Origin: Clostridiales bacterium Firm_04
GTDB taxonomy: Bacteria > Bacillota > Clostridia > Oscillospirales > Ruminococcaceae
DNA length: 64,000 bases
Reading direction: 5' to 3'
NCBI GenBank assembly: GCA_001603005.1
Contig: LVAJ01000001.1
Span: 27,801 to 91,800 of the forward strand
Position 1 is the stretch's first letter. Every line of letters starts with the position of its first letter. Shown in pieces: positions 26,735 to 35,134 of this stretch. Both the position numbers and the translations under genes were made by a program. The notes beneath the pieces were generated by a model. It worked only from the letters and a program-made list of their open reading frames with translations, was not told where the DNA came from and ran no database searches.

Positions 26735-26763
26735 ATTATAGCATAAAATGCAGGAAAGTGCAA
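26735..26763 (-). promoter_or_regulatory. miaB promoter P1
   Basis: On the minus strand TTGCAC (26763-26758), 17 bases and TATAAT (26740-26735). It lies 53 bases upstream of the miaB ATG, inside the first copy of a duplicated segment. Confidence 0.7.
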
Positions 26764-26912
26764 TGGGCGAAGATGCAAAAAATTGCCGTTTCGCTTCATG
26801 GGCGCGATCACGGCTGCGGGCACTGCCCGCTTATAGCATATTACGGCGAAAAGTGCAATGGGCGAAGACGCAAAAAATTGCTGTTTCGATTCATGGGCGC
26901 GATCACGGCTGC
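26736..26912 (-). repeat. Tandem duplication of the miaB promoter segment (95-bp period)
   Basis: Bases 26756-26817 and 26851-26912 match over 62 positions with three differences, and weaker similarity continues leftwards to 26736 and 26831. Both copies contain TTGCAC at the same place, and a second -10 (TATAAG, 26830-26835) lies 95 bases from the first. Confidence 0.88.
26830..26858 (-). promoter_or_regulatory. miaB promoter P2 (duplicated copy)
   Basis: On the minus strand TTGCAC (26858-26853), 17 bases and TATAAG (26835-26830), exactly 95 bases upstream of P1. Confidence 0.5.
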
Positions 26913-26950
26913 CTGTACATCGAAATTTGTGACATTGCACAAAAATCGGA

Positions 26951-27610
26951 GCGAAATCAAGGTGCCATTTGAAAGGTTTCAGTTTCTTATAATGAGAAAG
27001 TGAAACTTTGAAACCTTTCAGACTTGTGTTAGAAGAAACAAGCAATCTGACTTTTGGTATATACAATTCGCTGCAAATACATGCATATCAAGAATATTGA
27101 CACATATTAAAACATATAACAATACATTGCATCGGGCAGAAGCCGCGGCATTGCAGGCAAGAGCAGGCGAATGCAGGCGGATGCAAAGACCGGCAGTTTA
27201 AGCGGGACAGGATCCATTGAAGCTTCCTGAACGGCAGATCGTTCGGGGCGTTTGTCATTTGCGGGGATGCTGCATCGGAGCGGGGGGCGATGTTCCGGCG
27301 CGGGGGACAGCACATGCGAATGCATCGTTTGTTAGAACAAATACGTTTCAATGTTTCACTTTCTCATATTGGCAAAGTGAAACGTATCTGATTTAATGAA
27401 AGTGATAATGCCGTATCTGCGCTGCTTTCAAAGGTTTCACTATTATGATATTGCGCGTAAAAGTTGCATATCGTCATAAGAATTTGAATGCGAATTACAT
27501 TGATATTGCGTTGATATGTATAATATTGTTCTAATGTGTGCAATATTCTCCGTCTTTTCAGCATGATGATATGTTATTATATCTTACTTTCTGTGTGTAT
27601 GAAGTGGCTT
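26951..27610. other. Gene-free AT-rich spacer with inverted repeats
   Basis: I see no credible gene. A nested hairpin at 26971-27019 pairs GAAAGGTTTCA with TGAAACCTTTC. A second at 27341-27387 pairs ATACGTTTCA with TGAAACGTAT and GTTTCACTTT with AAAGTGAAAC. A 15-base segment at 26992-27006 occurs again as its exact reverse complement at 27353-27367. The middle (27120-27330) is GC-richer and shows only short repeats of GCAGGC/GATGC. Confidence 0.6.
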
Positions 27611-27630
27611 TCGTCGTACTCTCTTGATCT

Positions 27631-28366
27631 TATGTCCGACGTTGGATTTAGTTGGGCGCGGGGCGCGAATGCGAGGGGAAGCACCATAGGAAGAGGGAAG
27701 TCGTCGCTGCGCTCCGGTCTCCCCTCTCCCTAAGGTTCTCCCCCTCGCGCTCCCTCTCTCCTTACCCTCTCCTCTCTGGTGCGTGCCACTGTCGCTGCGT
27801 GTTGTTGGGGGCAGTTGCCCTGAACGCTTTCGCCGTGTGCGCCCGCCTGCGTATGCTCCCGAAAAAGAATTGTGTGCGCCGTGCAGATCTTCACTTTTCA
27901 CTATTCATTATTCACCATTCACTCTATCCATTGGGGCAGTTACGCCACAGAAGCCGCCCCGCGGCGTGTACCGCGATTGTTGGGTGAGCAACGCCGCCGG
28001 CTCCCGGAGGGAAATGCCTGCGGGGGCTCCCCGCCTGCGCTCCGGTCTCCCCCTCTCTCTTATGGTTTTCTCTCGCGCTCTCTTTCCTTATCTCTCTCCC
28101 TCTCTATGTGCGCGCCGCAATCGCTGCGTGGTGTTGGGGGCAGTTGTCCTGAACGCTTTCGCCGTGTGCGCCCGCCTGCGTATGCTCCCGATGCGTTCCG
28201 TTTTTCACTATTCACTCTATCTATCGGGAGCAGTTACGCCACAGAAGCCGCGTCTAGCGGCGTGTGCTTCGCATGTGAGGATAGTCCGCGAAACCGGCTC
28301 CCGGAGGAATATGCCTGCGGGGGCTCCCCGCCCGGAGGGAAATGGAGGCGGGCACTGCCCGCTGGG
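27631..28366 (+). repeat. Composite repeat, left cluster (two units)
   Basis: Unit 1 (27631-28034) has three modules: alpha (27631-27862, with a CT-rich tract and a GCCCGCCTGCGTATGCTCCC end), beta (about 27886-27930, ATTCAC/ATTCATT-type minisatellite) and gamma (about 27940-28034, CGCCACAGAAGCCG to CTCCCCGCC). Unit 2 (28035-28366) repeats a 5'-shortened alpha, a short beta and a full gamma. The same modules recur at 33733-34350 in the same orientation. Reading frames across the modules are low-complexity and differ in every copy, so I regard it as non-coding. Gamma contains GCCGC-GTCTA-GCGGC, GCGGGG-GCT-CCCCGC and GCGGGCA-CTGCCCGC hairpins. Confidence 0.85.
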
Positions 28367-28535
28367 AGATCCTTGCCGCGACTCCGGCAGATCCGCCGGA
28401 AGAAGCAGTCGCAGCATGCTATTGATTCTCAATTTGTAAAATCTGTTCCCGGTTTTGGGATTGACCGTAACAGACAAAATGCCGGCTGGATGGTGCTCGA
28501 AAATCAGGCAAAACGCAGAAGATTTTGCGGCGATA

Positions 28536-28564
28536 TTGACAAATCGCATGAAAACTCGTAGAAT
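28536..28564 (+). promoter_or_regulatory. Promoter of the zinc operon
   Basis: TTGACA (28536-28541), 17 bases, TAGAAT (28559-28564). It starts a transcript about 45 bases ahead of the first gene, and a 21-bp palindrome lies just after the expected start point. Confidence 0.8.
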
Positions 28565-28575
28565 AGCATTGAAAC

Positions 28576-28596
28576 TGAAAATGATTCACATTTTCA
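28576..28596 (+). promoter_or_regulatory. Palindromic operator, Zur/Fur-like
   Basis: TGAAAATG-ATTCA-CATTTTCA is a perfect 8-5-8 palindrome placed at about +5 to +25 of the zinc promoter. Size, symmetry and AT-rich arms fit a Fur-family (Zur) repressor site; the exact regulator is not encoded in the window. Confidence 0.6.
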
Positions 28597-28614
28597 TATT
28601 GGGAGGCGGGGCAC

Positions 28615-28911
28615 ATGAAAAAGACAAGCAGAATCGTTATGATCGCGGCGGTAATCGTGCTTTGCCTCTCGGTGTTAGGCTCGGCTTCCTGCTTTGCGGT
28701 CCACAGCGGACATCACTGCACAGGCGCGGATTGTACGATCTGTGCAGTTCTCACGCAATGTGACCGGCGGCTTCGCAGTGCTGCTGTTTCGGGTTCCTCG
28801 GCGCTTTTGCTGCTCTGCTATGCAGCGTTGGCGGCATTCCTGACAGATGCGGAAACCCGCGAAGCGTCCTGTGAAACACTGGTATCTCTGAAAGTTGAGA
28901 TGTTGGATTAA
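28615..28911 (+). CDS. Small Cys/His membrane protein heading the zinc operon
   Basis: The 98 residues contain two hydrophobic segments (about 7-27 and 60-78) with a loop between them holding HSGHHCTGADCTIC, a His/Cys-rich motif suited to bind zinc. I recall similar small proteins beside zinc transporters in Clostridia but know no assigned function. GGGAGG lies 8 bases before the ATG. It is the first gene after the Zur-like operator and 105 bases ahead of the zinc-binding protein. A role in zinc sensing or hand-over is inferred from motif and position. Confidence 0.6.
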   Translation: MKKTSRIVMIAAVIVLCLSVLGSASCFAVHSGHHCTGADCTICAVLTQCDRRLRSAAVSGSSALLLLCYAALAAFLTDAETREASCETLVSLKVEMLD

Positions 28912-29016
28912 GCGTTCCTCCACACTTCTTTTGCTGCGTATCGGGTGCGCCGTGTCCCATAGCGCGGTGCATCCGGTATGCAAACATTCTGAATCATTGA
29001 TTATGGAGGAAATAAT

Positions 29017-30651
29017 ATGAAAAACTTGAAAAAAACCGCTCTGATGCTCTGCGCAGTGATCGCTGCTTCTGCGCTGACCGCCTGCGGAGAGAGCAGCTCG
29101 CAGCAGGATACGGCAGAAAGCAGCGCAACAGAATCCAAAGCTGATCCTGTCACAGGGGAGCAGCTCAATATCGTCTGCACGATCTTCCCTGAATATGACT
29201 GGGTGAAGCAGATCCTCGGCGATCATGCATCCCACGCGGAGATCACCTGTCTGCTCGATTCCGGCGTCGATCTGCACAGCTATCAGCCGACCGCAGCGGA
29301 CATGGCGAAGATCGCGGAATGCGACCTCTTTGTGTATGTCGGCGGCGAATCGGACGAATGGGTTGAGGATGCGCTTGCAGAGGCGGTCAATCCGGATATG
29401 CAGGTCATCAACCTCATGGAAGTCATGGGCGATGCCGCGAAGGAAGAAGTCAAGGAGGGCATGGAGCACGACCATGACCATGACCGCGATGAACATGACC
29501 ACAGCAAAGAGGTCTCGACCTTTGAGGATGACGAGGTGCAGGACAGACCGCTTTCCGACTGGGAGGGCGACTGGCAGTCTGCCTATCCGCTGGTGCTGGA
29601 CGGCTCTCTGGATGAAGCATGGGAGCACAAGTCTGAGGACGGCAGCATGACCGCGGAAGAATACAAGGACTACTATACAAAGGGCTACAAGTCGGATTAC
29701 AACGCGATCAGCATTCACGACAATCACATCAAGTTCACCGATAAAGACGGCAAGGTCACGGAATCGGATTACAAGTATACGGGATATTACATCCAGAACT
29801 GGTCTACCGGCACAAAGGCGGCAATGTACCGCTTTGAAGCCGAGGACAAGGAAGCCGGTGCGCCGGTCTACATCGAGTTCAATGACCATATCATCGAGCC
29901 GGAAAAGGCAGAGCATTTCCATATCCGCATGAGCGATGAAAGCTATGATGCGATCGTCGATCCGGAGGGCAACTGGCCGACCTTCTTTGATGCGGCACTC
30001 ACGCCGGACGAGGTTTGCGATGAGGTCATCGGTCACGGTCACAGCGATGAAGATGAGGACGAAGATCATGAGCATGAAGAAGACCACGACCATGAGCACG
30101 AAGAAGGCGAGGTCGAATATGACGAGCATGTCTGGCTCTCGCTGAAAAATGCAAAGACGCTCTGCGTGGAGATCGCCGACAGACTGAGCATTCTCGACAG
30201 CGCGAACAAGGATGCATACAAGGCAAATCTCGACACTTACACCGCACAGCTTGACAAGCTCGACGGCGACTTCAAAACGCTGATCGACGGCGCATCGCAG
30301 AAAACGCTGGTGTTCGGCGACCGCTTCCCGTTCCGCTATTTTGTCGATGACTACGGGCTTGATTACTTTGCAGCATTCGCCGGCTGCTCGGCAGAGACCG
30401 AAGCAAGCTTTGAAACGATCGTATTCCTTGCGGAGAAAATGGACGAACTCGGCTGCGGCACGATCTTCACGCTCGAAAATTCCGATCACAAGATCACGCA
30501 GACGATCCTTGACAACACCAAAGCAAAGAATCAGAACATTGCAGAAATGAACTCGCTGCAATCCGTTACCAAAGATCAGATCAGCAGCGGCGAGACCTAC
30601 CTTTCTCTGATGCAGGCAAACTACGATACGCTGAAAGGAGCATTGCAGTGA
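29017..30651 (+). CDS. Zinc ABC transporter binding lipoprotein with nested ZinT domain
   Basis: A lipobox (ASALTAC, Cys23) marks a lipoprotein. Residues 50-150 form the first lobe of a ZnuA/AdcA-type binding protein, with the ligand His in [12 protein letters not shown] (His87). Then a His-rich loop (151-162), a whole ZinT domain (about 176-335, with [14 protein letters not shown] and NWPTFF), a second His-rich loop (340-363), and the rest of the ZnuA fold starting at [14 protein letters not shown] (His371). In AdcA proteins ZinT is a C-terminal domain; here it is inserted into the metal loop. The third ligand position reads [10 protein letters not shown], with Asp where His is usual. It overlaps the next gene (GTGA). 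Confidence 0.92.
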   Translation: MKNLKKTALMLCAVIAASALTACGESSSQQDTAESSATESKADPVTGEQLNIVCTIFPEYDWVKQILGDHASHAEITCLLDSGVDLHSYQPTAADMAKIAECDLFVYVGGESDEWVEDALAEAVNPDMQVINLMEVMGDAAKEEVKEGMEHDHDHDRDEHDHSKEVSTFEDDEVQDRPLSDWEGDWQSAYPLVLDGSLDEAWEHKSEDGSMTAEEYKDYYTKGYKSDYNAISIHDNHIKFTDKDGKVTESDYKYTGYYIQNWSTGTKAAMYRFEAEDKEAGAPVYIEFNDHIIEPEKAEHFHIRMSDESYDAIVDPEGNWPTFFDAALTPDEVCDEVIGHGHSDEDEDEDHEHEEDHDHEHEEGEVEYDEHVWLSLKNAKTLCVEIADRLSILDSANKDAYKANLDTYTAQLDKLDGDFKTLIDGASQKTLVFGDRFPFRYFVDDYGLDYFAAFAGCSAETEASFETIVFLAEKMDELGCGTIFTLENSDHKITQTILDNTKAKNQNIAEMNSLQSVTKDQISSGETYLSLMQANYDTLKGALQ

Positions 30652-31766
30652 GCACGGATTGGAGAGAGGGCAAAAAGCCCGTGATCCTGATTACCGGCTA
30701 TCTCGGTTCAGGCAAAACCACGCTGATGCAGCATCTTCTTTCGCAGGAACAGCGGAAGATCGCGCTGATCGTCAATGATATGGGCAGCATCAATATTGAT
30801 GCGGGGCTGCTCGGCAAAACCGGAAACAAGGTCGCGCAGGTGGAAATGGTCGAGCTGCAAAACGGCTGCATCTGCTGCACGCTGCGCGAGGAGTTCATCG
30901 CAGAGATCGAGCGCATTTCCAATGAACCGGATATCGAAGCGGTCTTTGTGGAAGCATCCGGCATCAGCGAGCCGTCCGCGATCGCCGCATCGTTCCTTGA
31001 TTATGAGGATGAGAAGCCGGAAACGAATGTCTACCTCAGCTCGATCGTTTCGGTTGTGGATGCAGACCGCATCTACCGCGAATTTCTGCATGATCTGCAA
31101 TCGGAGAAGGAAGCAGAGGACGGCGACGTCATCAACCTGATCATTGACCAGATCGAATTTTGCAATCTGATTTTGCTGAACAAGAGCGATCTGCTGACGG
31201 AATCGCAGCTTGACGAGGTCAAGACGGCGCTGCGCGACTTCCAGAGCCATGCGGAGATGATTCCCTGTGTACACGGAAATGTGGATCCGGCGGTCATTCT
31301 GGACGGCGAAGCCTTTGACTATGACGAGGTGCTTGCGTCCTCATCGGTGCAGCGTGCGCTGAACAGCAATGAGCCGGAGGCAAAGGAAGCCTGCATGGAT
31401 GAATACGGCATCACCTCTTTTGTCTATGAGGAACGCCGCCCGTTCAACCGTGAACGCTTTACTGCACTCGTGGAGCACTATCCGAAAGCACTGATCCGCA
31501 CAAAGGGTTATGTCTGGTTTTCGGATGATGACAAGCACATCCAGCTTTTTGAGCAGGCAGGACGAAATGCAAGCATCACCGAGCTTTCCGAATGGATGGC
31601 AGCGACGCCGAAGGAGGATCTCGACCTGATCCTGTCGGAGTTTCCGGAGATTCAGGATGACTGGGACAAGACCTACGGCGACCGCATCAATCAGCTTGTG
31701 TTTATCGGCAAGGGCTATCAGAAAGCGGAAATTGTCGGGCAGCTTGCGGGTTGTCTTGATGTTTGA
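30648..31766 (+). CDS. CobW/ZNG1-type GTPase (putative zinc metallochaperone)
   Basis: A G3E-family P-loop GTPase: Walker A GYLGSGKT at residues 17-24, the metal-binding NGCICC (Cys74, 76, 77), and NKSD for guanine recognition. COG0523 members near zinc transporters pass zinc to client enzymes when zinc is scarce; position between znuA and znuC supports that here. It starts at GTG, overlapping the znuA stop, with AAAGGAG upstream. The C-terminal CobW_C domain is present (YVWFSDD...). Length 372. Confidence 0.9.
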   Translation: MSTDWREGKKPVILITGYLGSGKTTLMQHLLSQEQRKIALIVNDMGSINIDAGLLGKTGNKVAQVEMVELQNGCICCTLREEFIAEIERISNEPDIEAVFVEASGISEPSAIAASFLDYEDEKPETNVYLSSIVSVVDADRIYREFLHDLQSEKEAEDGDVINLIIDQIEFCNLILLNKSDLLTESQLDEVKTALRDFQSHAEMIPCVHGNVDPAVILDGEAFDYDEVLASSSVQRALNSNEPEAKEACMDEYGITSFVYEERRPFNRERFTALVEHYPKALIRTKGYVWFSDDDKHIQLFEQAGRNASITELSEWMAATPKEDLDLILSEFPEIQDDWDKTYGDRINQLVFIGKGYQKAEIVGQLAGCLDV

Positions 31767-31780
31767 ATAAAATACGCGGT

Positions 31781-31811
31781 ACTCCGGATACAGCCTGACA
31801 GTATCCGGAGT
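31781..31811 (+). other. Hairpin inside the zinc operon
   Basis: A perfect 11-bp stem (ACTCCGGATAC with GTATCCGGAGT, 9-base loop) lies between the CobW-type gene and znuC and is followed by only three T. It may be a weak terminator or an mRNA-stability element. Confidence 0.6.
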
Positions 31812-31839
31812 TTCCGGCGCAATAAGGAGGACGATGTTC

Positions 31840-32547
31840 ATGAGCGCAGAGATCGTCTGCGAAAGGGTTTCGCTCGGCTATGAAACGGGTACGGTCGCGG
31901 AAGGGCTGCATTTCACGGTTCACCGCGGCGATTACCTCTGCATTCTCGGTGAAAACGGTTCGGGCAAAAGCACGCTCGTCAAGGCGCTGCTCGGGCTGCA
32001 TCCGGCGCAGAGCGGCAGCATCACGCGGAATGTGAAAGGGATCGGCTATCTGCCGCAGCAGACGGTCGTGCAGAAGGATTTTCCGGCATCGGTGCGCGAG
32101 ATCGTCCGTTCCGGCTGTCTCGGAAAAAGCGGATTCCGCCCGTTTTATACGAAAGCGGAGCGTGACCGTGCAGAACAGAATATGGAGCGGCTCGGCATCA
32201 CGGCGCTTGCGCGGCGCTGTTATCGGGAGCTTTCCGGCGGACAGCAGCAGCGCGTATTGCTCGCGCGGGCGCTCTGTGCGGCGGATTCGATGCTGCTGCT
32301 CGATGAGCCTGTTACGGGACTGGATCCGAAAGCGCAGATCGACCTCTACGAACTGATCGCCGGACTGAACCGCGACGGCGTTACAATTATCATGGTCTCG
32401 CACGATGTTCACGCGGCGGTGCGCTATGCTTCGCACATTCTGCACATCGGCGGACAGACACAGCGCTTTTTCGGCACGGCTGCGGAATACTGCGGCAGCG
32501 AGATCGGCAGGATATTTTTAGCGGCGGGAGGTGCGGAATATGAATGA
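31840..32547 (+). CDS. znuC: Zinc ABC transporter ATP-binding protein ZnuC
   Basis: Walker A (GENGSGKSTLVKALLG), the signature LSGGQQQRVLLARAL and Walker B LLLDEPVTGLD are complete. The short size (235 residues) and a YLPQQ Q-loop fit the manganese/zinc/iron class. AAGGAGG at 31824-31830 is 9 bases from the ATG at 31840, better than the ATG at 31834. The stop overlaps the permease start by 8 bases. It powers zinc import together with ZnuB and the binding protein. Confidence 0.93.
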   Translation: MSAEIVCERVSLGYETGTVAEGLHFTVHRGDYLCILGENGSGKSTLVKALLGLHPAQSGSITRNVKGIGYLPQQTVVQKDFPASVREIVRSGCLGKSGFRPFYTKAERDRAEQNMERLGITALARRCYRELSGGQQQRVLLARALCAADSMLLLDEPVTGLDPKAQIDLYELIAGLNRDGVTIIMVSHDVHAAVRYASHILHIGGQTQRFFGTAAEYCGSEIGRIFLAAGGAEYE

Positions 32548-33388
32548 GCTGCAAAAGCTGATTGATTATTTTGTCACATATCCGTTTGTGCGGTATGCAT
32601 TTGCGGTCGGGCTGCTGATCGCGCTTTGTGCATCGCTGCTCGGTGTGACGCTTGTGCTGAAGCGCTTTTCGTTCATCGGCGACGGGCTTTCCCATGTCGC
32701 ATTCGGCGCAATGGCGGTCGCAGCGATCACCGGTCTGACGAACAAAATGGTGATCATTCTGCCGGTCACGCTGCTCTCGGCGATCCTGCTGCTGCGTACA
32801 GGACAGAATACGAAAATCAAAGGAGATGCGGCGATTGCGATGATCTCCGTCGGCGCGCTGGCAATCGGCTATATGCTGATGAATGTGTTTCCTTCCTCGG
32901 CAAATGTCACCGGCGATGTGTGCAGCACACTGTTCGGCTCTACATCCATCCTGACGCTGAAAAAATCGGATGTGACACTCTGCGTCATTATGGCGGTCAT
33001 TGTGATCGCGGTGTTCCTGCTGTTTTACAACAAGATCTTCGCCGTGACCTTTGACGAGAGCTTCTGCAAGGCGTCCGGCGTCAACGCAAATGCCTACAAT
33101 CTCATCATTGCGATGATCACGGCGACAATTATTGTGCTCGCGATGAATCTGGTCGGTTCGCTGCTGATCTCCGCGCTGATCATCTTTCCGGCACTCTCTG
33201 CGATGCGCGTATTCCGGAGCTTCCGCGGGGTGATCCTCTGCTCTGCGGTAATCTCGGTGCTTTGTGCGGCAGTCGGTATTGTCCTGTCGATTTTGTTCTC
33301 CACGCCCGTCGGTTCAACGATTGTCACGGCGGATATTGCGGTATTTCTGATCTTCTGCGGCATCTCCGCAGTCACGAAAAAGGGGTAA
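32540..33388 (+). CDS. znuB: Zinc ABC transporter permease ZnuB
   Basis: A 282-residue integral membrane protein with seven to nine hydrophobic segments and the ABC-3 family pattern (LVLKRFSFIGDGLSHVAFGA near residue 40, then LVGSLLISALIIFPALSAM). It completes the binding protein-ATPase-permease set. The ATG at 32540 is 8 bases from GGGAGG; the GTG at 32531 overlaps that site. A strong terminator lies about 170 bases downstream. Confidence 0.93.
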   Translation: MNELQKLIDYFVTYPFVRYAFAVGLLIALCASLLGVTLVLKRFSFIGDGLSHVAFGAMAVAAITGLTNKMVIILPVTLLSAILLLRTGQNTKIKGDAAIAMISVGALAIGYMLMNVFPSSANVTGDVCSTLFGSTSILTLKKSDVTLCVIMAVIVIAVFLLFYNKIFAVTFDESFCKASGVNANAYNLIIAMITATIIVLAMNLVGSLLISALIIFPALSAMRVFRSFRGVILCSAVISVLCAAVGIVLSILFSTPVGSTIVTADIAVFLIFCGISAVTKKG

Positions 33389-33391
33389 GTC

Positions 33392-33560
33392 ATGAAACGG
33401 TTTGGATATCTTGCGGTTATTTCCGCACTGCTGCTGCACCGCTGTGCAGCTCAAGGATGCGGTGATCGAATCAGTCGCTGGGGAAAGGCGTCTGCATGAA
33501 ACTGAAAAAAGCACGCAGCGATTGGTCAACCGGATTACGATAAATTGCATCGGGTTGAAA
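33392..33560 (+). pseudogene. Possible broken lipoprotein gene after znuB
   Basis: An ATG at 33392 opens a lipoprotein-like start (MKRFGYLAVISALLL) that ends after 35 codons. A different frame from about 33426 continues as TAVQLKDAVIESVAGE and stays open until the terminator. A one-frame shift near 33436 would join a signal sequence to a helical tail. The reading is uncertain and the piece is short. Confidence 0.3.
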
Positions 33561-33610
33561 AGCAGAGATACATTCTCCATGTTCGGAGGGTGTATCCCTG
33601 CTCTTTTTGT
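33561..33610 (+). terminator. Terminator of the zinc operon
   Basis: A long imperfect stem (AGCAGAGATAC...CTCC with GGAG...GTATCCCTGCT) is followed by CTTTTTGT. Confidence 0.82.
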
Positions 33611-33732
33611 ATCGTAAGACTTGTATGTTTATTCCATTCCTTCACGCATCATCCCGGCACCGTCCTTGAAGCCGACCTTGCAGGCAGCTCTCATCTCAGC
33701 AGCGGCGGCATCGCTCACATAGTCCAGTATCC

Positions 33733-34350
33733 TGTCACGCCACAGAAGCCGCGTCTAGCGGCGTGTACTGCGATTGTTGGGCGAGCCACGCTGCCGCCGT
33801 CCGGAGGGAAATGGAGGCGGGCACTGCCCGCTGGGCGAGGGCACTGATCAGGGTTCTCTGTTCCATTTATGATGCAGAGCGCTTTCGCTGCCTGTTCTTC
33901 ATCTTGTGTCCGACGTCAGATCTGTCTGGGCGCGGGGCGCGAATGCGAGAGACAACCACAAGAGCGAGGGGAAGTCGTCGCTGCGCTCCGGTCTCCCCCT
34001 CTCTCTTAAGGTTTTCTCTCGCGCTCTCTTTCCTTATCTCTCTCCCTCTCTATGTGCGCGCCACTGTCGCTGCGTGTTATTTTGGGGTTCAGTTGCCCTG
34101 AACGCTTTCGCCGTGTGCGCCCGCCTGCGTATGCTCCCGATGTGCCGCTTACTATTCACTATTCATTCTTCACCATTCACTTTTCACTCTATCTGTTGGG
34201 CGCAGTCACGCCACAGAAGCCGCGTCTAGCGGCGTGTACTGCAAATGATGGGAGAGCCACGCCACCGCACTCCGGAGGGAAATGCCCGCGGGGGCTCCCC
34301 GCCCGGAGGGAAATGCCAGCGCGGGCTCCGCGCCCCGCCCCGCCCGCTGC
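33733..34350 (+). repeat. Composite repeat, right cluster
   Basis: Order: gamma (33733-33836), about 65 unrelated bases, alpha (33902-34140), beta minisatellite (34147-34200) and gamma (34206-34350). The modules match those at 27631-28366 closely and in the same direction, so the zinc operon lies between direct repeats. The whole 33389-34477 interval otherwise lacks a credible intact gene. Confidence 0.85.
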
Positions 34351-34353
34351 AAG

Positions 34354-34382
34354 TTGACTTTTTCGGAGGGAACTGGTATAAT
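34354..34382 (+). promoter_or_regulatory. Promoter of the HD-domain gene
   Basis: TTGACT (34354-34359), 17 bases, TATAAT (34377-34382), placed just after the last repeat module. Leader about 88 bases. Confidence 0.82.
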
Positions 34383-34477
34383 GGGATAGGACAATATGTG
34401 CAGCGCTGCAAGTCAGGCTGCCTTGCATCTGTGTCCCTGCGCCGGATAACCGAAATTCCGATCTGTGAGGTGTTATG

Positions 34478-35134
34478 ATGACTTACGAAGAAATCAGAAA
34501 CGTGGACGAGATCAAAGTCTACATCAGGCAGGCAGACGAGGCATTGAACGCACTCGGCTATACCGAGCACAGCTTTGCCCATGTGACCTGCGTTGCGGAA
34601 CGCGCCGGATATATCCTTGAAACGCTCGGCTTTCCGGAACGAACAGTGGAGCTGGTGAAAATTGCAGGCTATCTGCACGACATCGGCAATCTGATCAACC
34701 GCGTCGATCACAGCCAGTCCGGCGCGATCATGGCGTACAGGATCCTCGATCACATGCAGTTCCCGCCGGAGGAGATCGGGCAGATCGTCTCCGCGATTGG
34801 CAATCATGACGAGGGCTTCGGCGTTCCGGTCAGCGCGCTCGCAGCAGCACTGATCCTCGCGGATAAAAGCGATGTGCGCCGCAACCGTGTCAGAAATCAG
34901 GATGTCGCCACATTCGATATCCATGACCGCGTCAATTATTCGGTCACGAAATCGGAGCTGAAGATCAACGAGGCGCACACGATCATCAAGCTCAAACTGC
35001 ATGTTGATACGAGATACAGCTCTGTTATGGATTATTTTGAGATCTTTCTGCAGCGCATGATCCTCTGCAGAAAAGCGGCGGACAAGCTGGGGATGGAGTT
35101 TAAGCTGATCATCAACGAGCAGCAGCTGATCTGA
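34478..35134 (+). CDS. HD-domain phosphohydrolase
   Basis: The metal-binding HD signature is readable: His31/His35 (HSFAHVTCV), His67-Asp68 (GYLHDIGNLI) and a late Asp (ALILADKSDVRR). Such domains hydrolyse phosphoesters, often nucleotides or cyclic dinucleotides; the substrate is open. Length 218, soluble. The start may be the ATG at 34475 or 34478; the second leaves 7 bases from GAGG. It has its own promoter and stands alone. Confidence 0.85.
   Translation: MTYEEIRNVDEIKVYIRQADEALNALGYTEHSFAHVTCVAERAGYILETLGFPERTVELVKIAGYLHDIGNLINRVDHSQSGAIMAYRILDHMQFPPEEIGQIVSAIGNHDEGFGVPVSALAAALILADKSDVRRNRVRNQDVATFDIHDRVNYSVTKSELKINEAHTIIKLKLHVDTRYSSVMDYFEIFLQRMILCRKAADKLGMEFKLIINEQQLI

Noticed and set aside
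27652..28561. Several plus-strand frames through the composite repeat
   Set aside because: The predicted products are Arg/Ser/Cys-rich, change frame between repeat copies and lack ribosome-binding sites. The repeat is best read as non-coding.
28912..29016. Riboswitch ahead of the zinc-binding protein gene
   Set aside because: Only a short imperfect GC hairpin is present, with no known riboswitch core and too little length.
28675..30561. A 628-codon minus-strand frame opposite the zinc-binding protein gene
   Set aside because: Mirror of a gene with lipobox, ZnuA and ZinT motifs; the antisense product is low-complexity.
27631..34350. CRISPR array
   Set aside because: The repeats are long, composite and irregularly spaced, with no 25-40-base repeats separated by equal unique spacers and no cas genes.
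33545..34357. Open frames in the right repeat cluster
   Set aside because: Same low-complexity products as in the left cluster and no start signals.
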